Shown: in pieces, positions 36,981 through 51,120 of the stretch
Numbering within the stretch: position 1 is the stretch's first letter
Layout: every line of letters starts with the position of its first letter
Assembly (NCBI RefSeq): GCF_002443255.2
Contig: NW_019211454.1
Coordinates: 58,787,601 to 58,851,600, forward strand
Source: Varroa destructor
Taxonomy: Eukaryota; Arthropoda; Arachnida; Mesostigmata; Varroidae
Length of the DNA: 64,000 nucleotides
Direction: 5' to 3'
Program-made: the position numbers and the translations under genes
Notes under the pieces: generated by a model
Told to the model about the DNA's origin: nothing
Database searches by the model: none
The model's input: only the letters and a program-made list of their open reading frames with translations

Positions 36981-39900
36981 AAGTTCAATCGTTTATGTTT
37001 GCCCTTTAACTAAGTGAAGGCGTATTTGAGTCGTGAGTTTCCACTATCTCTTCCTTTCTACTGGCAGATGAAGTAATAAGCCTTACGATAATGCTCACGG
37101 ATGCCTCGATAATGCTGGCACGCCCAGTCGAGCATTGTGGCGGAGAACAACACTAAACCTAAAACTTCAATTTTGTTGGATTCTAAATCGAACGAGGCTT
37201 TTTGATTTTGAGCTCGCTTCGTGCTCGGCCAGCTTTTGGCGTCTCTGCGGGGTCTCCGACTGGACAGGCAGTGCGAGGCGGAGGCCAGCGCCACCTTCAT
37301 GCAAGTTACCTCTCATCATCACCGTTTCTTGCCCTGTCCCTCTAAATTATATTGCGCACACCACAGCGTTATCAGGCTGCCCGTCGTTCGCGAGATCTTC
37401 GCATGCGGCAATAGAAAGTGCGCTATTACAACTGTAAACAACAACTCCCAAACCGCTTTTTCTCTCTTATGGAACGACGTAAGCGTCAGCTGCTAGTGGA
37501 AATTCTCAGGCTTCGACAACTGCTCACATATATGCAGTATGAATGGATGAGTATTAGGTACTATATTTCAGTTGGTAAAACAAATATCAACAAAAACAGA
37601 TCGGTATCAATGCTATAAAACACATGAATATAGATCGCAGAGCAAGCGCACACATCTCTCTCTTCAATTGTTCTGGACGATGCATTTCTGATCAAACACA
37701 GCTCCCTACAACAGAACGCACGTGAGTAATCGTTGCGAGGTTGTTATTCTTAAGTGGTCCCATTTAGGAACAGGTGGACCGCCTACCCAATCCAATACCG
37801 GCGCAACTTTTTGTGCCCTTGCACCCTTCACAGTTTACATTCGGCATTCGTAGCTTCGTACATAGCGGCGCACTTTCATTCGTAGCGTTCGCAGTTACAG
37901 CGTCATTGTGGTGATTGTGGTCTCTTGTATGCCTTCGAAGATGCAGCAACATCGGTGCCATGTCGGTCAGAAGACAAGGCTTTACTGAGTGACGAAGAAG
38001 TCGGGCGTAGGCTCTACAGCATCAGAGTCTACCTTCCTGATTCGTTCGCTTTTGCCCCCTCTACTCCCAGCCAGTCCAAGTCTCTTTGAGTTTGTCTGTA
38101 CTATCTATGTCGATCTAACGCGCGCCCAGTCGCATGCCAGCAGGCGATAGCAGCGCAGGCAGACGATATGTCTGGCATAAGCAGCACAAACCGAACCATT
38201 GCCTTTGCTCAAGTCGGTTGGACATAAATATCAACAACAAAATCCTTCGTCGATCCCTTCGAATGATTCGATTCTTCGAGAAAAGAAGAGAGAAGGGTAC
38301 TGCGGCTTTTCCTATTTTCGTTTTCACTGCTGCCGCTGCAGCGTCTGCGGACATGTGCCAACGGCCTTAGTCAGGCCAGCTTTCGCCGTCCTGTCGTCTC
38401 TGTGTTGTTCTCCTACTCATCCCTCTGGAGGCTCTGGAGATTCCCGGCCACCAAGAGATCTTGTCAATGGAAGTCCGCACGCGATTCGGACGTGGGACAG
38501 ACCATAAGATTGAACGGAACTTTCTTGAGAATTGTCGGCGTGGCAATGGCCATTGCTGCCGAAAATGCGAAAAGAGAGACACCAGTCAGCGTCGATACGG
38601 GTATACAAACAAACGGCGTAGTGCGACCCAAATCAGAGACAAAACCCGGAGCAGCAGCAGGCACATCGATGGTACGAGCTGGCAAGTGAGGGGCTAGCTG
38701 TATGCATTAACTCTTAAAATGATTGTCGTCAACGGTCGGCCTCAATCGTACGATTTCTAGAGCGCTAGAGGCGGCAAGTGTGTCACGTTTGTACTGTAAT
38801 TTTCTGTCGAAGGCAAATGAATAAAAAATGTCCACTAATCCCAACAGAGTAGGCGCGCATGGGCCGCAAGTCAACTGAAACTAATCGAATAAGAAGCGAA
38901 CATAAAATAATGTTGGATCCCCCGGTTAATCATCCTTTCGAAATCTCATGTAGTCACATATGAACAGTGAATGAGTAGCTTTTTCCTTTCTATTTTACTA
39001 GTCGTTTTAGGCCATGCTAATAGTGTCGAAGACGGCTTGCTCGATGTCGTCTGGTCCGTGTAATAAAAATGTTTAGAACGTCTTACCGAAATTCTCATAT
39101 GAAGAAAAAAAATTGATAGTACTGATAGCCGCACTGATGATGACTTTCGCCAGCCAGTGAGTGCTGGCTAGCTGAGTAGAAGCTGCAGATGAATGCGTGT
39201 ATTGCACTGCTGTATAAAGAAAACAAAAAGTAAGTTTGTTATAGATTATAGTTTAAGGCAGATTCATCGAACAATTTAACCAATATTGACTATAGCACAT
39301 TGCTTGGCGGACGGTGTATGGCAAACTGGTAGCCAAACTCGTCGCCATTTGCAGCAGAATTTCACTGATAAAAATAGGACTCAATAGCTTATATTCGAAG
39401 GCCAATGACGCTAATTCGCGCGCAAAAAAGTCGTGCAATGTAGGCCACTCGCCTGCCGTCAACACTGGAACATCTCAATTAGGCGCTCCTCCTCAACGAC
39501 GATTAAGGCGTTTGCCGTTTCTTTATTTTCGACCTTGTTCACTTCCTTCTTCTCAGAGCGATTAACCAAACAAAAACGAATCATTTGCCGTCAGATGATA
39601 GCAATCACTTCGTACTCGTCTGTTATCTTTTTGCTGGTTTTCCTTACGTTTGCCATTCTGTTATGGTGAGCTGCGTTGATCTAACGCAGACATCCTATCC
39701 TAATTTATTCCTGTCCACTCAGCGAAGAAAGCCGCGTTGGGCCCTGACCGTCTCACCCATTCATCCGTACTTTAATGAACGTGGAGCGGACAAGCGTTCG
39801 CACAAAACCCTAAATTCAATTACTTTTCTTCTTTCATCTTCTTCTACCCATGATTAAACCTAACCTATGCGAGAAAAAGTACTTCGTCTCGACTTTGCGG

Positions 39901-42697
39901 CACTTGTTTTGAAAAGCTGCCAGCAGCAGCCGCCGGCGCTCGACTAAGCCGTAGTCAAAGTCGTTGGTGTGGTATGGCACTGGAAGTGTGATGTCGGTGT
40001 ATAGTTTCGATGACGATGGTGGTGACTGTGTGGCCTTCAACTACCCAGGCTGGTGCCGTTCGCAAACCAATCATACAACTTTCCTAGCTCATAAGCCTTG
40101 AGAGCCTTTACTTCTCTTTCTTCCTCTCTCCGTCGTTTCACTTTGCATTTCTCGTTCATCTACTTTACCAGGAGGTGCACCAATCCATGTCTCCGTAGTC
40201 CTGCCAAGTCTTGCCAACGCACTGGCGGGCCAACGACCAACAACCATATCCACATCCACAAAAAGTTCTAATGAATCTCTCCGACTCACGACCATTGACA
40301 AGAACATGCGGTAGTCAGCGTGCGTTCGGGTATCTTCGGCCCTCGATCTCGCCCCGCGTTAGCATGTATGAAGACAAGAAAGTGAAACAGATTTCTGCAC
40401 TGGCAGCTTCAGCGACAAGTTAGCCCTCTGGCAATAGATGGCAGGCAATGGTTACTGGTTGCTGCTGCTGCTGCCGCCGTTGCTTGTGAGATGGCGGCGC
40501 TTCCACCATACGTGTATACATATATGTGATTGGTACAACTACTGTTGGCGCGGGACATTTTGAACACTCAATTCATCAAACTGAGCTGGCGTTCACTCGC
40601 ATTCGCCCTCTTCCACGCGCCCGTGAGCGAACAGGCTGTTTAATTTTTGACATAATGACCTCGTTGCTTTATCAGCCAACAGGCCAGACAGCTCGCCCCA
40701 CTTGCATCGCCCCGTTAGAACCCAACATCGAGGACAACGACAAAAAGGGTCTTCGGACAAGCCCACGGTCGCCTGGTTGTTTCGGCCTGTTAACTTTGCT
40801 GTCGTTATGTGAACGTGTCGATGTATTCTACAATAAGGGTTTCTAGCTGAACCTCCATACCGGACGGATCCTTGAATTCTCCGACTTATTCTACCGTTCT
40901 TCTGTCCCTGTTCGTTTTATAGGCAACGTCCACAAGTCGGCGGCTCCCTCAGGATAGTGGCTGGTTCGGCCGCTCAAGCAGGCGAAGTGAATGTCTAGGG
41001 GCAAAGAGGAGGAAACAACGAGAAAGTGAGAGGAAGAAAAAACAAATTCCGAAGCTTTATCCGTTCATTAATAATCGAAACGAGAGGGAAATTAGTTTTT
41101 GCCCTCGGTGATTGTAGGCGACACGTCATACGGCGAGCACATACCGACATTTACATGTGTAGCATGTGTACGCCATGTCTCAAGCAGTAGCAGAAGGCAC
41201 TCTTGCAACACTGCCAGGCCGCACAGTATGCAGCTGTAGTCACAAAATACCAGCGAATCCCGGCCGGCGCTCGGGGTGAGACCTGCCGAGCGAAAGCCAG
41301 CGAGAACAATATCGACATCTCCTCCAGCGAGCGCAGGCGAACACTGCGCAACAAACTGGCTCTTCGCTCACGCTAGTCAACCCTCTAGTTTCCAGCGTTT
41401 GGCCGCTTTTCCGTTGGCGAGCGTTGCAATACTCCTCCATCCGCTAATTACACAACACAAAAACACAGTGAATGGGAAGCAGGAGACATTAAATGTAGTA
41501 CAAGATAAATGATTATTTATGGATTTTAGTTCCACAATTTCAATATTGGCCATCTCATAAAATTAAATTCAACTCGAAGCCAAAAGCGACCTACCCTCTG
41601 AACATTGTTACGCTAGAAAGAAGTATGATGTTCGAACGTGTTGTTCAATAACGTTTGTCTTGCTAATCTAGCTGGCCTATCTATGATTATGATACGTCTA
41701 TAATTACCTATTAGCTATCGTTTAGCGGTTACCCGTTATGATTATGTAGTACAAAGGCTAGCCTAGTGATGACAGTATCTTCCTTTGAAATGCAGGGCAT
41801 TTTGTACAAATTGAGCAGCAAAACATTGTATAGTAGATAGCAGGATCTTCCTTGTTCAGACCAGTACCCCAATCCACTAGCTAAATATGCCATCGTTTCC
41901 AGAACACTCTTCTGCTTATCTGATTACAAACCTCTCTTTGGATTTAATAGTTACTAAACAGAAACTTCTCAATTTATCTTTTCAGTTGTGCTCATTTTTG
42001 ATCTTTTTACATTACATATGGTACAGCAGTAGCGTAATATATACATAGATATATTGATCATGGGGCGACTTAGCACAGTGAAGATCGGATCGACCACTGA
42101 ACAGAGCATTAAGCGAGATAACGTAGCTTCTGTTTTGTGTTAGAATTAAAAATTTTGTCGTAATTGTCATCCTATTTGCATTTATTAGTTACCCAATGGG
42201 TATAACGACCACAGTCTAGCGTCGACCATAGCCAGGACAACAAAGTGTATTTGGTTTGGATGCGCATCAAGCCATAGTAGAAGCAAAAACCTCGGATATT
42301 CGAGACCGAAATATTTTTTTGAAGCCTTCGCTGCCCGACACTTCAAGTGTGCTTAGCCGATTTTGTGTACGTATTCCAGAAAAAATAACCAGGCGTCTAG
42401 CATTGAAGTTGTGGCCCTAGAATGTCATGAAGGTTATCTTGCTCTATATCAAATTAAGGTAAAAACTTCTTAAAAGATCGCTTATCGTTTTAGCGAACAG
42501 AGAAGGTTTAAAGTATATGGTTCGTTGACGTTGGACACTGTTAACAGCAGTCGATTTTAAGTAAAACGTTCCACTCGTCTTTAAAATAGTTAACGATAAG
42601 TTTACCATATGATTCTTACTTACCGGCATGGTATCTCGGTGTGGTCTCTGGGGTGACGTACTGGTCATACTGACACTTTCTTGTGTACTTCACTCAC
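36977..42697. other. Gene-poor, GC-richer region
   Basis: Mixed-composition DNA with scattered GCT/CAG and CCG short repeats (for example at about 40457-40486). The many overlapping open frames on all strands reflect few stop codons rather than genes. I found no motif or splice-consistent exon chain. Confidence 0.45.
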
Positions 42698-42871
42698 TGA
42701 CCGGTAAAAAGCTTTGCATCCAGCAGAAGTCTTTTCCACGCTCGACCATTTGATGGCGCAATGCCAGCATCTTATGTCGTCTGCCACTCGCAGCAGGTCA
42801 TCTTCAGTGTGGAGTGACGCGAGATAAAAAGGATCGGAACGTGATAGAATTTGCAGCATGAAGCCAAACGG
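42698..42871 (-). CDS. Possible internal exon of an unknown gene
   Basis: An open stretch of 58 codons, phase 0 at both ends, bounded by a good acceptor (CACCATCTTTTCAG) and a GTGAGT donor. The peptide starts PFGFMLQILSRSDPFYLASL, then TEDDLLRVADDIRCWHCAIKW. The pattern (FGF..., strand, YLAS, acidic helix with conserved-looking W) is weakly like the C-terminal part of a PH domain, but I would not name it on that. Just downstream on the same strand a GTAAGTAAG donor follows TACCATGCCG at about 42627. No partner exons were identified, so gene, reading direction and function stay open. Confidence 0.35.
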
Positions 42872-45800
42872 CTGAAAAGATGGTGTTCAGGCGAAATATG
42901 GACAACGACGCGGACCAGTGATCGAAGCAGGATCTAGGTGAAGTATAAATATACATCAAAAAATGCGAGAGGCATTAGTTACCAATGTCAAGAATATCTA
43001 TTGGGTAAAAGGGGTACGGAGCTATATCATTTGTAGGTAGCCATAGTTTGTACGTGAAAAGCATGCCCCGCAGCTAGAAGAAACGACAACGGCGAAAATC
43101 GCACGAATTTTGCTAACTAATGTTAGTACAGCGGTATATACTGTAATATGTTATCCTTTGGCACTGCTATTTCGGCTTAAGAGTAGCCAAGTTTACGTTT
43201 AGAAGTTACGCATTATATATCATTTCGTTGTCGTTAATAGTCTCTGATACTTCGTGCTGTACATATGTATAGTGTGTACTACACTACTTCTAGCGGCTAC
43301 ATTTTACAAAGCGTCGCAGGGGACGAAGTTTACTGTGGCCTTCTGTGCCGCCACGAAAAATCATAAGAGAAATAATGGAGCTTCCATTGCGTACGATATC
43401 ACGATCGATGTTGCGTGCTAGACACGTAAACATTGATTGGCTTTGCAGTCTATTGAAGATTAGCACTATGTAGAAGCTAATCAAATTCGTTTAGCCTCCA
43501 AAACCGTCTGGGCTGGTCAATGAAGTCTGCCGAATATCTCTATAATCAACAAATGATATCAATGGTAATACGCAATCCATAAGTAAGTAGACAATGCCAG
43601 CCTTCAGAGGACGTCCTAACGTACCTAGACTATTTTAATATGTCGTTTATTATTGATGTAAACTCTATGCTGGCAGCACCTCAACGCCGTATTGCTCGCC
43701 CAAGACATATTTTTCATCCTTATCGTTTCTCGCAGAGGTAGCAGTAGGCACATTTCGTTTTGTGCTGGGAGTCTGAAACGGTGTATAGCAGCACCACCAG
43801 ACGTGAGACTCGAAACACGTACTTGCTTCAATCGCTATATTCTACATTGTAGTATACTCCGATATAACACCAGGACAATAATACCAGTTAAAATAACATT
43901 GTGGTGGCGTCAGCCACCGATAGGACGTCGTTATGTTAGAAACTACCCTTCAGCCAGCGAACGCCTTGAAGTAAATGTTGCCCTTCGCGACACCGAGCTC
44001 ACGTCACGATGACGGCGATGAGATCTGTTTCGTTGTTGATTTTTGATTGTCTTCGCTTTCACAGATTTGCAGACAGGCTGGCAGAATGGGCTAGGTATGA
44101 GAATGGATTTACAATCGCCGCTAGCGCATCTGGTAAGAGCGATTCATCCGTGCGCGACCCGAGTCAGGCACGATCCGGCTCGTCCGGTCAATATTCCGAG
44201 GCAGGCAAGCAGGCGGGCTCGGCAGACGATCGTAGCAGCAACAGTGACGCAGGCAGCAGCTCAGTGTTTCTGCACTTCCCCAGATCTGCCCACCACGGTT
44301 TCCCACTTGGCGCTTAACGGCATGAAAGAGTTATTTCGCTTTAGCTTTTTCGCCAGCTACCAGTAACGAATCGTATTCACGCCATATGCGTACGGATAGC
44401 GCATATATACGTAACTGCTTTCGCACATTATGTCGCAAACAAATAAATAATCAGCCCGAATCGTAGGTCAGTGGCGCCAGCTCTGCGCAAGTCGTTTATT
44501 TTTCCTGTTGTAAAATACCATCGTGGTCGTTGCTCGTAGGAAACTACGGCTATGGCAAGTGACAGAATAAGGCGAGCGTAAGGCTGTTGGTTTCGTCCCG
44601 ATGCATCAGCCAACGAAAGGACCTGAGCTGCATGCACACCTACAGACAGACTAGGACTCAATTGCCTCTGGATCGCGTAGACGACTGAGGCAGCAGCTGC
44701 TGCTGCTGTCGGAAAGCTGTTGCAACCCTATGCTGTATTTACTGCACGAGTGAACTCATTGAAGACGCAATGTCTCGACGACGGAACAACTTTCCGTGCT
44801 TTGCCCACAATAATGCAATATCGCTATAGGTAACGCAAAAACAGAATAACGAAAAGCCTCTTCCGCTATACCTTATTTCGGCACGAATCTTATCGTCTAA
44901 ATAGATCTCTATCAAAATTATTATTAGCCTAAGTAAGTTAAATATTACTTGGCTCTGTTGTTTAACTCATCGTAATACGTAATATTTTTGTATATTTTTA
45001 CATATATGCTACGTTTGAAACTGTACACTCTGCCAAAATTTGGCCTGACCTTTAGAAAGCTTTATCATCGTCCAAGTGACGAGTTGTATAGAGTCCAATA
45101 GAGAGTAGACTGCAGTGAAATTTAAAAATCTTCAAGTTATTATCTACTATTTTCAAGACGGATTATTTCTCGGAGAAGAATGCCACACAGGAGAAAGCTC
45201 ATAGACTAAGCCAGACTTGGCAGGATGACTACCTGGGCGAGTCCTCATCACATAGGAATGTGAACATCATCTGTATATGATTTATTGAGAACGGCCATCG
45301 ACTAACAAAGAGGATCGACATTATTCTTTGCCCCGCTTAGATCTAGCTCAGAAGAGCGCTGCACATTGAAAACGCAATCACGTCTGAAACCCTGCTTCGT
45401 CGAGCGTCACACTGAGTTTAGAGTATTCTGTTTGAAGTACGAAAATCGTCACTCTGTCTGTCTTTTGCAGCGAGTCCTTCAATCTGCTAATAAAAACCAC
45501 CGTGACCCTGAGCGGCCCGGAAAGATGTGCGATTTGGCAGGATTTTAAACGGCAGGAATTTTCCATATCCGCACATGAATAATTGAAAAGCAAGGACAAG
45601 TCGATTCGTTCCGTAAGAGACGGAAACGCTTTCTCGGCGTACGAATCTACCGAAGGACTTGGAGACGTGTTCCCGAAATGAACCCCTGAACAAATCTGGG
45701 TGAGTCCAATAATCTTTCCGTCGAATCACAGCCAGCTGATCCGAAAGAGACATTCACTAAACTGTAGGTGTATTTACTCGATATTACTGTCAGAGTTAGA

Positions 45801-47583
45801 TGCCGGGTTCTTTCGAGTGCCGGAAATAGCCACTGATAATATTCGAAGCTCAGAGATCATTCGTTCCATGGTTATTTAATCTACAAGGCAACCAAGAATT
45901 GCCCCTTCCTTACACGGTACAATGCATGAATAAGTGTGATTAAAGGGAGAGTGACATCGCGTTCGACGAGCTGGTATCGATCAACTAAAAACGAGGAAAA
46001 AAGACAAATCGACGAGAAAGAGCTCCGCAGAGAACGAGTTCACGTTCTCGAAAATCGCTAACTATGCCCTTGTCTCCTAACGATTGGTAACATCGCTGTA
46101 CTGTTGCGATGCATGAGTCTATTATGCTGATGCTATTGTGGTAAATTTGCAGCAGACGCGATGCGGCACTGCTGGTGGACCGCACGTCACTTGCCTGCAG
46201 CGCACGGCCACTTCAGCTATGGAACGTAGTAACCCGCCCGCCTGTCTGCTCGAGCCGACCCGTGAACGGCTGTACGTCAGTGGCGGCGCCACCGCTGTCA
46301 TTTGACAATGGGAGGTGCTTGCTATCTTGCTTGTCCGCTCTGTCTCTGGTCGCTAGGCGACTAGGGCCTTCCGCGCGCTGTATTCTCTTCCCTGTCGACA
46401 CTGCCGCGAGGCTGCTGCGGGTGTGGCAGCGGCGGCCGCTGCTGGTCCCGCAGCAGCCTTCATTGCTACTGCGGCCGTTGCTGTTCTGATTAAAAATGTA
46501 ATTTTACTCGTGGCCACCAACGCCAAACGCACACACAAACACAGTTCGACAGACATGTATGCGAACACAGACGAAACACACCCATTTGGCTCTGACCCGC
46601 TGGCAACGTCGTCTCGTCAACTAGGGCGATTTAATAACGACAAAGCATGCTCTTTCATCGCCGCTAACGCTACAAGCCGACCACCACCGCTCGGTTAGGG
46701 CGCTGTGTCGGCTACCGCCCGAAGGAGCCCAATCGGGACCACCGAAGAAGGGGTTCTAGTACAAAGGAGATCGTACGAGCAATGCCGAGGGCAATAACAG
46801 TCTCTAGGCTGAGACGGCATCATCGATTCGCAAAGGAAACCTGAAGGAAAGTCACGCTGGAACGATGAGCGAAGAAAGCCCTAGCAATAGTACAGCCCCG
46901 TGGCCTCCCTAACGACGTGCAGCTGCAAGGAGTTCCCTTTAGACCTGTGCAAATGCATGCAGATGATGCAGGTTCAAGTGTAGCATATTTACCATTTAAT
47001 CGCTCAGCGTAAGAAGGTTGCATGGCAATAATTTTATTAGAAAAAGGTAAAAGGAAGCTCAAGTCCAGCCAACCTACGTCGATAAACGAAAACGTTGTAC
47101 CGACCAAGTCTGACCACTTAGCTTTTTATTTTTGTGTTGCACAACGCGAAAAAATTAACTAGCAGAATCTGCTATTGCAGAAGAAATAAAAGAACGCTGT
47201 CAGCAGAGCTTGCGCTCGTTGCTACGGCGGTTGTGCTCGTTCGACAAGAATTGTTTCGACAACCGTCAGACCAGCGAACTACGCTTATTATTGTGCAGTC
47301 GGGTATGCGACCACTAACTCTTTGCCCAGCCCGGTCGACCCAAACGCGAGCGCCGACGTCAGCGTCGGGTAATATTCTTATTATTAATTTTATTAAAAGG
47401 ACTCATGACGGCCGAAGACATTTCGAAGATAGGGACATGGAGGAGAAGGCAAGGATAGAATATGAGACGAAGTAGCGGCTGCTGTTATTCCCAGCGGCGG
47501 TCGTGGGCACTGGGAGAATATTTTGGAGTGATTGACACTGATGGGTGGAGTCGCGCCGCTTGTCGACGCTAGAACAAAGAGTG

Positions 47584-47586
<3 letters not shown>
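42872..47586. other. Gene-poor region, no gene recognised
   Basis: Alternating AT-rich and GC-rich segments. The GC-rich block at about 46.2-46.7 kb contains GCT/GCC runs that give alanine- or leucine-rich frames on both strands. Nothing has splice or motif support. Confidence 0.45.

Positions 47587-47617
<31 letters not shown>
47587..47617. repeat. GA microsatellite
   Basis: Thirty-one bases of alternating G and A. Confidence 0.95.
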
Positions 47618-47621
<4 letters not shown>

Positions 47622-48201
47622 AGAAACGAAGTCGGCGATGTGCGCGAATGAGCGTCGCCGCTGCTGCTTCTGCATCAGCAGCTGAAGCAGGTATAGACAA
47701 GACTCAATGAGAGCTGTGCTAGCCAGCCATAACTGGCCGAGAACTTATAGAATTCAATAAGAGGCATAACGATGAGAGGCGCCCGTACTGTTGCGTTCCA
47801 AATACGAATACGCACACATAATTACCATAGGTACAAATGTGTCAATCAGCAACGTCCATCTGTCGCTAAGGCTATCTATAAATCGTCGACATACTGATGT
47901 GTGCGCTGTACGACCGACAAGCGAACCGTGGCCGGATTTTGCGAAGCAACAGAATGGCGGTTGAACGTACGAGTGGGGCTTTCAGCAGGTCAGCTGTAAA
48001 CATGATTTGGAATAGTAGTTTGATGGTTGCCTTATTCTTACGTCATCCAAGTGATGTTGGTAATAAATTGAGTTACATAATTTATGTATAAGACTTATTT
48101 GAAAACGTAAATTTACTTAGACGATAATGAAGCGATACGATTGAGTGTTGATGATTATATTTATTATGCTATTATTTCGAGTGAAATCAGTTCCTTCGAG
48201 C

Positions 48202-48227
48202 TATATATATATATATATATATATATA
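48202..48227. repeat. TA microsatellite
   Basis: Twenty-six bases of alternating T and A in AT-rich DNA. Confidence 0.95.
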
Positions 48228-50047
48228 ACTGATATATCAGAAAATAGGCTAGGTCTATAACTAAACATCAACTTCATTTTTGACGTTAGAAGTTAACACT
48301 GGACATATATATACACAGTAAAGTATTTAAATCTTGACCTCTTATAGTTCGTGTTTCTGATACTGTATCTAAGGGAAAACGATAACTTTTCATGTCTCTT
48401 CGTGAGCACAATTTTTAGGTAATCATCGTTCGTCTCACGTTTAACACCACTTACTAATCATTTTCAAAATATTCTTACTTTAATACGTGGATAGCCCTCT
48501 AATAGCTCCCGCGCCTCAGGTTATATTTGGTAGGTGCAAACTCCGTGGAGTGTCGCAAACATAAAATATACAAAAATAATTCTAGCGGAAATTAATTTTT
48601 GGCGGTATTTGGAGCCTTACAGAGGCTCGGTCGGAGGTCCCAGAATGAAAGGGTTAAAACGGTTCAAATGCGAAAAGGGCGCTAAAACAAGCAGAAGATC
48701 TAAAAAAAGACCAGCTTTCATCTGGAAGACCTTGATATCCTAATCCTTAAAACGAATGTTCATTTTTATAGAGAGAAATCCTGGCGGGTCAGCAGTGGCT
48801 CTTCGAGTCATTTTGATGAATTTTTCTTTCTTTTTGGATCCAACCTCTAACATAAAAACCCTGAACATCTTCCTTTAAATTTCTCAAACGCTGCATGCAA
48901 GCTATTAATAAGATAAACCGTCAATTTCAGGCAAAAAAGAAGTTAACAATTTCGATGAGAGTTCCCTCTGCGTCGATAGCTGATCTTCGTTCAAATTTTT
49001 CGTCATAACGAGCTTGCTGTTGTGCTCTAGAAGCAACTGGCTTTCTTCTGGCATTAAAAGCGGCAAATGAATACGTGCCCGGATTCAAATGATCCGCCTT
49101 GTATATGGCAAGAGTTCAAGATGGCAATATATTACTGAATACATAACCTACCAACTGATTCCGCAATGACTTTAAGAATCCAGTGGCTATTGACGTCTGG
49201 GTAAAAAGAGAAACGAACGCCATATTCCTAGCCATCCGAGCTATTTTTTTTTCGTTTATCACCGTAACGGTAGATCGTAGCTATTCCGATATTCTATATT
49301 CTTAAAATAATCAGTTGAAACTATACTTCAATGTAGCAATTATAATATAGTACGATAATTCTTCTTCTGTGCTTCTTACGAGTTCTCGAGATGTGCGAAC
49401 CGAAAGGTAGTAATTAATAGTTACTACTGTAATAATAAGGCGTTCTGTTCAAGATTTGCCCTCGATTTCTTTTCCTGGACATACGATTCATTGGCTTATT
49501 GCTGAAATCAAGACGAATTTTTTTTTTCTATACAAATATCAAAAACACATATTATATTATTGTGATATTCGTATTTTTTTAACAAACAGCGGCAGCAGCC
49601 AGCTCAACGTCACCAAGTTACCAGGTGCTACTTAAACAGTACGGAATTCCCATTCAGTATAATCAAAAACAAGCTATGTTTCTCGATCGTTCATTTTTTT
49701 TTTATCCCATAAAAGATTACACACATTCTTATCTGTCTGGGGACACGAGGGCTATGACCGGACGTAATGATGGTAGTTTGCCTCACCTCGAAATGATTTT
49801 GTATAGTAACCTCATCAGTGGGGCTTCTAGATAGTAATAGAGCATAAAAGCTTTTTATCACCTTTACGTTTTATAATTCTTCTGATCGGAAGCTGCTACC
49901 CTGATATCTGCACGTAATATTTACGCATAAGTAGTGCATGCAGACTCACTCCGATTGTACTCACTTACCATTCATCAAGAATGGCCATTCCTTCGCTATA
50001 GTAATTACTGTTTTCCATATGGACGGTCAAAATTATGTGTATACATA
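48228..50047. other. AT-rich intergenic, no gene seen
   Basis: No exon, RNA gene or transposon was recognised between the TA tract and the mariner left end. A 69-codon Lys/Arg-rich frame at 48534-48743 has no support. Confidence 0.5.
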
Positions 50048-51120
50048 TTGGGTCGGCGAAAAAGTATCGACCTATTTTTATAGTAAATTGCTTTACCGTC
50101 ACATATCTTAGTCAACATGGGTCAGCGTTACTCTCGTTTGACAGCCGAGGTTGAACAGCGGTAAACGGGGTATTAAAAATTGTGCCTTTATTTAGACTTA
50201 AAACAGAGCTCCTTGAAGATGAGTGAGATTCCTGCAAAATTCGCTGTATTTGATTAGGATAAACGCACAAATACTACTCATGCCCATAACAAGATTACTG
50301 TTCATGACGCATTATTGAAAGAAACAGCCTACAAAAGGGTTTTGTAATTTTCGCTCAGAGGACTTCAATGCTCCTCATAATAATCAACCGGTTACGGAGA
50401 AGGCTGATGACATCGTTGCGATAGCGGAGCAAGACCGACGTGGGAGTACCCATGATATCGCCAAGGAACCACACATCTACCAAAAAACAGTGTTAAAAAG
50501 AGGTAGCTACAAGAAAAAGGTCGATGTTTGGGTGCCACACAAGCTGACGCAAAATCATTTATCGGACCGTATTGCCATGTGGAAAAAAATCTATAGCAAC
50601 GCAGTGAAATCAAGCCATCTCTAAGGAGGTTCATGGACAACAGTAATGAACGAATTAATCTGTGGAAAAGCCGCGCCTGATGCCAAAAAAGGTGATCCTA
50701 CGCGTTTCATGAGACTGGAAAGGAGTTATATATTATGAGTCGCTTACGCCTAAAAAAACGACTGATTCAGACCTCTATTGCCAGCAATTGACTAGGCTAC
50801 AAAAAGCGGCTGGAAAAAAATGAGTAGACTAGTGAAAAGGAAAGACGCCGTCTTCCTACGTAATAGTGCGAAACCACGTACATCTTTCGCTGTCCTACAA
50901 AAATTAAAAGAATTTGAATCGGAAATTTTCATGGATCCGCCACGCAGCCTTAATCTTACACCATCAGGTTATCATCTGTTTCGGGCTTTGTAGAATTTTC
51001 TTAGTTTTAATTCTATTTCAATAGAGGGACACAAAAATTACCTGTTACAATTTTTCGTCTAGAAACTACAAGGTTCCACATTGATTAGGTTATGGTATTA
51101 CAAGAAAAATGGCGCGTATT
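50048..51120 (+). mobile_element. Decayed mariner element with left terminal repeat
   Basis: The left end reads TA|TTGGGTCGGCGAAAAAGTA, a typical mariner terminal repeat, followed by a short leader and an ATG-like start region (about 50118). Plus-strand frames then follow a mariner transposase in order: ADDIVAIAEQDRRGSTHDIA, a helix-turn-helix piece, then KKKVDVWVPHKLTQNHLSDR, the usual WVPHEL linker block, then TTDSDLYCQQLTRLQKAAGK from the core, and a degraded C-terminus. Stops and frameshifts occur throughout, and the first and second catalytic Asp segments are not intact. No matching right terminal repeat was found before about 51.2 kb, so the 3' end is lost or eroded and the limit given is approximate. 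Confidence 0.82.

Noticed and set aside
46175..46568. Leu/Arg-rich plus frame and Ala-rich minus frame
   Set aside because: Both are products of GCT/GCC repeats in a GC-rich block; no start context, splice site or motif.
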